This document shows, piece by piece, positions 58,145-64,000 of a stretch of 64,000 bases of DNA. The notes beneath the pieces are model-generated. The model was not told where the DNA came from, did no database searches, and saw only the letters and a program-made list of their open reading frames with translations. How positions within the stretch are numbered: the first letter of the stretch is position 1; every line of letters begins with the position of its first letter. Source of the DNA: Apodemus sylvaticus (taxonomy: Eukaryota; Chordata; Mammalia; Rodentia; Muridae); the NCBI RefSeq assembly GCF_947179515.1, contig NC_067495.1, positions 26,578,924 to 26,642,923 on the forward strand. Reading direction: 5' to 3'. Both the position numbers and the translations under genes were made by a program.

Positions 58145-58150
58145 GTAGAA
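58145..58150 (+). promoter_or_regulatory. 5' splice donor of the Glra2 exon
   Basis: The exon ends ...AATAAG and the intron starts GTAGAA. The exon-side AAG and intronic GT fit the donor consensus, although position +4 is G and +5 is A, so the intron side is not ideal. The boundary falls where conserved alpha-2 homology ends; the next expected residues (EEDV) are not encoded here. Confidence 0.88.
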
Positions 58151-58584
58151 TTGTCTCTCAGCATGGAATCATTGGAACTTGGGGTGGTTAACTAAGTAAT
58201 ATAACTCAAGAAACAGAACACATGAGTGAGAAGATGAACTTAATTCTTGTCATAATTATTCCTCAAGCAAGTCATTTAAAATGTTGGGTACGGTTTGAGT
58301 AGATAAAATTACAAGGCATGCAGTTAAACTTGAATTCCAAGAAAATGCATTTACTATAACTATATCTAAAGGAGTGCATGGTAATACATATACTAATATT
58401 ATTTATTGTTTATATGAAGTTCAAACTTTACTGAGCTCTCTGATCTTTATCTGATAATTCTAATCAGGCCTATAGATTCAAACTAACAGTCATTTTAGAA
58501 TCTTGGTTGAATAATTATAATCTTCATGTGTGTGACTGCGTGTACATAACTGATTTTATATTGTTCATCAGTTAATCTTTATGT

Positions 58585-58811
58585 CAGTGATTCTCAACCT
58601 TAATGCTGTGACCCTTTAATACAGTTCTTCATGTTGGGGTGACCCCCCCACCATAAAATTATTTCATTGATACTTCATTACTATACTATAATTTTGCTGT
58701 TCTTATTAACCACAACATAAATATATGGTATACAGGACATCTGATATGCAGCCCCTATGAAAGGGTCATTTGACACCAAAGAGGTTGCCACCCAAGGATT
58801 GAGAACCTTTG
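58585..58811 (+). mobile_element. URR1-like hAT MITE, copy 3, 440 bp 3' of the Glra2 exon
   Basis: Termini CAGTGATTCTCAACC and GGATTGAGAACCTTTG. Flanks CTTTATGT (58577-58584) and CATTATGT (58812-58819) match at 7 of 8. It contains AAAGGGTCATTTGACACCAAAG, as expected near the right end. Confidence 0.85.
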
Positions 58812-58969
58812 CATTATGTGAACAATTCCCTACAGGGACACAATCCAAGCTGGAAAATTCAGTTAGGCTAATTTTATTGTTTAACCTCAACATTTGCACA
58901 GAATCCTTAATATTTACCTCATTCAAAGGTTTACATTTGACCTTTGTAGTTCAAGATATCCAGTTTAGT

Positions 58970-59125
58970 AGGTCCCAATCTTGCCTGAACATCAGAATCA
59001 CTTGAATACTCTTCAAAACTCCCAAACCTTGACTGCAACCCACCAACCATTACATCCCTATTTCAGGATGGGGCTCAGTATTTTCACAGCTCTCAAGCAA
59101 ATCCAGTGTGTGGTTGGATTTGGAA
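58970..59125 (+). mobile_element. Ancient hAT-Charlie fossil (MER5-like)
   Basis: CATCAGAATCACTTGAATACTC, GATGGGGCTCAGTATTTTCACAGCTCTCAAG follow the order of a MER5A-type element, with degraded termini. Confidence 0.55.
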
Positions 59126-59591
59126 AACAAACTTTGGTTTATAATCCCAGCCCCATGAAGGATACCAGAAGCATTGTGCCTGGTTCTCTGTCTCCAAAAG
59201 AATCATGGCTCTTGATATAGAAAGTATTACCTTCTATAACAATACTCCTACAAAAAAAAAAGTCAAAATTGTTGTAGACTACAAATACTGTTCTACAAAA
59301 TATGCCCTCCAAGACCTTATAAGCTAAACCTGTTGGTGAAGGTAAATCAAACAGTGACTCATGCTGTTATGCTGGAGTTTAAAAATGTGCTTAAACCTTT
59401 TTTTTTTATAAATACCTAGATATAAACCTAAGACACTGTTAAATGCTGTTTACTTTGAGGAGTCTGTATGTGTATAAGTTTCTTGCATCCCGGCCGCATG
59501 CACCAAAGGTTTTTAAAAGAGGTCCAAAAACATACTGCTGGATGACCTGACTTAGCTACACTTCAGAAAATTTTATCTGTCCAGGCTGGGA
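59126..59591. other. Unassigned intronic sequence
   Basis: Nothing recognised. Confidence 0.55.
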
Positions 59592-59622
59592 ACACACACA
59601 CAGACACACAGACAGACACACA

Positions 59623-59667
<45 letters not shown>
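59592..59667. repeat. (CA)n microsatellite with CAGA interruptions
   Basis: 76 bp of CA with CAGA variants, immediately 5' of the Lx element at 59.7 kb. Confidence 0.95.
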
Positions 59668-59669
<2 letters not shown>

Positions 59670-60025
59670 TTGCACCTTTTCTCATCCTTTTTTCTTTTTC
59701 TTTTTGTTTTTTATCATTAATCATCTTATTCATTTATATTTTAAATTATATCCCCCTTCCCACCTTCCCAGTTACCCATCCACCAAACCCCCAACCTAAC
59801 CCCAACCCCCCTCCCCTTTGCCTCTATGATGGTGCTCCTCTACCCATTCAACCACTCCCTTGCCTCACCCCTCTAGCATCCCCCTACTCTGGGGCATCAG
59901 CCTCTCCCTTCCCATTGATGTCAGACAATGCCATCATCTGATACATATGTATCTGGAGTCCTGACTCCCCCATGTGTACTCTTTGGTTGCTGGTTTAGTC
60001 CCTGGGAGCTCTGGATGATCCAGTT

Positions 60026-60227
60026 AGTTAACATTGATCTTCTTATAGGATTGGAATCCACTTCAGCTCCTGCAGCCTTTCCCCTAGCTCTTCTATCGGG
60101 GTCCCCTGGCTCAGTCCAATGGTTCCCTGTGAATATCTGCATCTGTTTTGGTAAGGTACTGGTGGAACTGTCAAGGAACAGCTATATCAGGCTCCTGTCA
60201 GAAAGCACTTGGCATCAGCAATAGTGT
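60026..60227 (-). repeat. Parental 3'UTR segment of the internal duplication
   Basis: In-place 3'UTR copy of the segment also found at 61347-61552; the two are similar but not identical. Confidence 0.85.
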
Positions 60228-61346
60228 CTGGGTTTGGTGTCTGCAGATGGGAAAGATCCCTGGGTGGTGCAGTCTCTGGATGGCCTTTCCTTCAGTCTCT
60301 GTTCCGTTTTCTGTCCCTGTCTTTCTTTTGAATAGGAACATTTCTAGGTTTAAAATTTTGAGATGCATGGGTGGCCCCATCCCTCAAGTGGGAGCTAGGC
60401 TTATTTACTGGAGGTGGTCTCTATAGGTTGGATCTCCCCTTTGTTGGGTATTTCAGCTAAACTCAATGCCACTGGCTCCTGGGAGCCTCTCACTTCCCTG
60501 GAGCATGGGACTTTCTAGTGGCTACCTCAGTTCTCAATGCCCCTCTACTACATGTTTTTATTCAGTTCCTGACATTCTGTACTTCCCTCCTGTCACTTCC
60601 AGTTACTGTTCCTTTCCCCTTTGTTCCCTCCCCCTCCTCCTAAGTCCCTCCCTTCCTCTAGCTCCTGTGATTATGTTCCCCATTATATGTTGGATTGAAG
60701 CATTTACACATTGGTCTTCCTTCTTCTTAAACTGCATATGGTTTGTGAGTTGTATCATAGTTATTCCGAGCTTTTGGGCTAATATCCACTTATCAGTGAG
60801 CACAAACCATATGTGTTCTTTTGTGTCTGGGTTACCTCATTCAGGAGGATATTTTCTAGTTCCATCCATTTTTCTGCAAATTTCATGAAGTCATTGTCTT
60901 AAATAGTGGGGTAATACTCCATTATGTAAATGTACCACATTTTCTGTATTCATTGCTCTGTTGAGAGACATCTGGGTTGTTTCCAACTTCTGGCTATTAT
61001 AAATAAGGCTACTATGAACATAGTGGAGCATGTGTCCTTATTACATGTTGGATCATCTTCTGGGTATATGCCCAGGAGTGGTATAGCTGGGTCCTCAGGT
61101 ACTACTATGTCCAGTTTTCTGAGAAACCACCACATTGGTTTCTACAGTAGTTTTACCAGCTTACAGTCCTACCAGCAAAGGAGGATGGTTCCTCTTTCTC
61201 CACATCCTTGCCAGCATCTGCTGTCACCTAAGTTTTTGATCTTAGCTATTCTGACTGGTATGAGGTTTGATTTGCATTTCCCTGATGACTTGAGATGTTG
61301 AATATTTCTTTAAGTGCTTCTCAGCCATTCAGTATTACTCAGCTGT

Positions 61347-61552
61347 AGTTGACATTGTTCTTCTTATAGGATTGGAATCCCCTTCAGCTCCTTCAGTCTT
61401 TCCCCTAGCTCTCCTATTGGTGTCCCCTGGCTCAGTCCAATGGTTCCCTGTGAGTATCTGCATCTGTATTGGTGAGGTGCTGTTGGAACCTCTCAGGGAA
61501 CAGCCATATCAGGCTCCTGTCAGAAAACACTTCTTGGCATCAGCAATAGTGT
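61347..61552 (-). repeat. 206-bp L1 3'UTR segment embedded in ORF2 (duplicate of 60026-60227)
   Basis: Shares TTCTTATAGGATTGGAATCC, CCCCTGGCTCAGTCCAATGG and CATATCAGGCTCCTGTCAG with the 3'UTR copy 1.3 kb away in the same orientation. ORF2 sequence resumes on both sides; TACTCAGCTG (left) and TTCTCAGTTG (right) may be a duplication of the interrupted site. Confidence 0.88.
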
Positions 61553-63190
61553 GGAAGTTCTCAGTTGAGCATTCTTTGTTTAGCTCTGTATCCCATTTTT
61601 ATAGGGTTATTTGGTTTTTAAGAGTCTGACTTCTTGAGTTCTTTGTATATTTTGGATAGTAGCCCTCTATTAGATGTGGAGTTGGTAGATTTCTTTTCCT
61701 AATTTGTGGGTTGCCACTTTGTCCTATTGACAATATCCTTTGCCTTACAGAAGCTTTTCAGTTTTGTGAGGTCCCGTTTGTCAATTGTTGATATTAGAGC
61801 ATGAGCCATTGACATTCTGTTCAGGAAATTTTCTCCTGTGCCAATGTGTTCGAGGTTCTTTCCTAATTTGTCCTCTATTAGATTTGGTGTATCTGGTTTT
61901 ATGTTGAGGTACTTAATCCACTTGGACTTGAGCTTTGTACATAGAGATAAAAATGGATCAATTTGCACTCTTCTACATGCCGACTGCAAGTTAAACCAGC
62001 ACCATTTGTTGAAAATGCTTTCTTTTTTCCAATGGATGGTTTTGGCATCTTTGTCTAAAATTAAGTGTGGGGGTTAATTTCTGTGTCTTCAATGTGAGTA
62101 CATCGATATACCTGTCTGTCTCCGTACCAGAACAATGCAGTTTTTAATCACTATTGCTCTGTAGTACAGCTTGAGGTAAGAGATGGTAATTCCCCCCAGA
62201 TGTTCTTTTATTGTTGAGAATAGTTTTAGTTATTGGGTTTTTTTGTTAGTCCAGATGAATTTGAGAATTGCTCTTTCTATCTCTATAAGGAATTTTGTTG
62301 GAATTTTGATGGGGATTGCATTGAATTTATAGATTGCTTTTGCCAAAATGTCCATTTTTACTATATTAATCCTGCCAATCCATGAGCATGGGAGATCTTT
62401 CCATCTTCTGAGGTCTTCCTTGATTTCTTTCCTCAGAGACTTGAAGTGCTTGTCATATAGATCTTTCTTCCTGGCTTAGAGTCACACCAAAATACTTTAT
62501 ATTGTTTGTGACTGTTGTGAAGAGTGTCATTTCTCTAATTTCTTTCTCAGCCTCTTTATCCTTTGAGTAGAGGAAGACTACTGTTTTGTTTGAGTGAATT
62601 TTATATCCAGCCACTTTTCTGAAGTTGTTTATCAAGTTTAGGAGATCTCTGGTCGAATTTGGGGGGTCGCTAAAGTATACTATCATATCATCTGCAAAGA
62701 GTGATACCTTGACCTCCTCCTTTCCAATTTGTATCCCTTTGATCTCCTTTTGTTGCCTAATTGCTCTGAGTAGAACTTCAAGTACTATATTAAATTGATA
62801 GGGGGAGAGTGGGCAGTCTTTTCTTGTCCCTAATGTTAGTGAGATTGTTTCAAGTTTCTCTTAATTTAATTTGATGCTGGCTATTGGTTTGCTGTATATT
62901 GTTTTTATTATGTTTAGATATGAACCTTTAATTCCTGATATCTCCAATACTTTTAACATGAAGTGGTGCTGTATTTTGTCAAATGCTCTTTCAGCATCTA
63001 AGGAAATGATCATGTATGGTTTTTTCTTTGAGTTTATTTATGTAGTGGATTACTTCGATGGATTTCTTTATATTGAATCATTCCTGCATCCCTGGGATGA
63101 AGCTTACTTGATCATGGTGAATGATCATTTTGAGGTGTTCCTGGATTCAGTTCATGAGAACTTTATTGAGTATTTTTGCATCCATTGCCT

Positions 63191-64000
63191 TTTTAGATTA
63201 AATTTATATATGTTTTCTGTGGAAGCTAATTATTTCTTCAGAGAAGTCTAGTCTAGTGGCACAAGTTCAGAGTCACATTTTCTGTCCAAGACTTATTGAT
63301 TTGTAATGATATTTCAGCTCATAAACAGTATAGAGTTTAAAACATGTATGTATGTCACAGTGAAGTACTTGTCTGTGGATGGCTTAAGTCACTCAGCAAC
63401 CTCTTTTAGGAGCTAATAATATTGCCCAAGCTCACCAAATTTTTTCTTTATGAGATTAACTTAGGTTTTATTGAAAATGTTAATTCTATGTGAACTCCTT
63501 TGAAGACTCAGGAGATTTTAAGTGAAACAAAAGAATGTGAAGCATTAACTAGCTAGCTTAGGGTGATTCTGAAAAAAATTAAAAATTGCTATATTGGCTC
63601 AATGCTTGCGGCGACAGATTGAAAGTGACTTTTATTTTCCCTGAAAAATATTAATAATTGGCAATATATTTAGCAAGTCAGTGTAGAAGATCTTTAGGCT
63701 CAGTGGAAATGAATTATTTGATTTCTTGACAATAGTTGCATAATAGAATAACAGCCATTAAATACTAGCTCAATCTTAAAACTATAACTCATTAATGAAA
63801 AGAGAGAAAAACACAGAGTAAAAATGCAAGCAGAGAGAAAAGAAAGGAAGGGTGGAAAAGAAGAAGGATAAACAAAATGAAATGGCAGAGTGACAAATAC
63901 ATCAACAAATGCCCCAAAAGAAAACAGACAAATGCCTTAATTAAAAGACAAAGACTGTCAGATGAAATAAAGCTCAAATAAAATTTAATTTAATTCCTTC
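63191..64000. other. Unassigned AT-rich intronic sequence
   Basis: Purine-rich patch at 63798-63870; no exon or repeat recognised up to the window end. Confidence 0.55.

Larger units (their letters stand above)
59700..63190 (-). mobile_element. Lx-type L1, 3.5 kb, 5'-truncated, with an internal 3'UTR duplication
   Basis: Minus strand. The 3' end is at about 59700, 3'UTR about 59750-60800, ORF2 from about 60800 to the RT domain. The RT core equivalent of FADDMIVY is near 62675-62700 and LDAEKAFDKI near 62985-63010. It is truncated near 63190 with stops and indels throughout. A 206-bp copy of its own 3'UTR segment interrupts ORF2 at 61347-61552. Confidence 0.88.
58145..64000 (+). other. Glra2: Glra2 intron downstream of the M3 exon (5' part)
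   Basis: The final coding exon, with the rest of the M3-M4 loop and M4, is not found before the window ends, so this intron exceeds 5.8 kb. It contains a URR1-like hAT element, a MER5-like fossil, a (CA)n tract and a minus-strand Lx-type L1. Confidence 0.8.

Noticed and set aside
58145..58192. Open frame continuing 16 codons past the Glra2 donor
   Set aside because: It loses similarity to glycine receptors right at GTAGAA, so it is intronic; a retained-intron short form is possible but has no support here.

Overview
The window is mammalian nuclear DNA from a murine rodent. It contains B1, B2 and B4 SINEs, many rodent L1/Lx LINE fragments, rodent hAT (URR1-like) elements and many microsatellites. 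The only host coding sequence I can support is one 150-bp exon at 57995-58144 on the plus strand. It encodes the end of the M2-M3 loop, the M3 helix and the start of the M3-M4 loop of a glycine receptor alpha subunit. Its residues fit alpha-2 (Glra2, X-linked in mammals) better than alpha-1, -3 or -4. The window therefore looks like two large Glra2 introns around the penultimate coding exon. The high L1 load fits an X-chromosome location.

Layout: 1-10.5 kb is AT-rich intron with a partial RMER-like repeat, a B4, a 5'-truncated L1 and an Lx 3'UTR. 10.6-14.3 kb is an old minus-strand L1 interrupted by a B1. 15.4-17.1 kb has an unusual B1 and a URR1-like element. 17.7-22.3 kb is a stack of nested L1 3' ends. 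22.3-27.6 kb is mostly unassigned, with a B2, an Lx 3'UTR and a 3'-truncated L1 scrap. 27.7-31.1 kb is an L1-in-L1 nest followed by a B1. 33-38 kb holds ancient L1, old B1 and two short L1 copies. 39.4-46.0 kb is a full-length L1 with both ORFs open, flanked by a 14-bp target-site duplication. 48.6 kb holds a nearly identical truncated L1 with a 16-bp duplication. 51-57 kb holds Lx 3'UTRs, old hAT fossils and long (TG)n/(GA)n. 57.9-58.8 kb holds the Glra2 exon, with a (CT)34 tract at its acceptor and a URR1-like element 3' of it. 59.7-63.2 kb is a minus-strand Lx with an internal 3'UTR duplication.

The most notable object is the full-length L1. Its ORF1 protein is 419 residues, with a coiled coil lengthened by 66-bp tandem repeats. 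Its ORF2 protein is 1274 residues and keeps the endonuclease, reverse transcriptase and Cys-motif residues in register with the human L1 numbering. It lies in the sense orientation within the Glra2 intron. From memory, its ORFs differ from both the Mus musculus and the rat L1 consensus, so the species may be another murine rodent; this needs a database search. I found no tRNA, rRNA, CRISPR array or other host gene, and no sign of a new host system beyond the L1-related observations listed.
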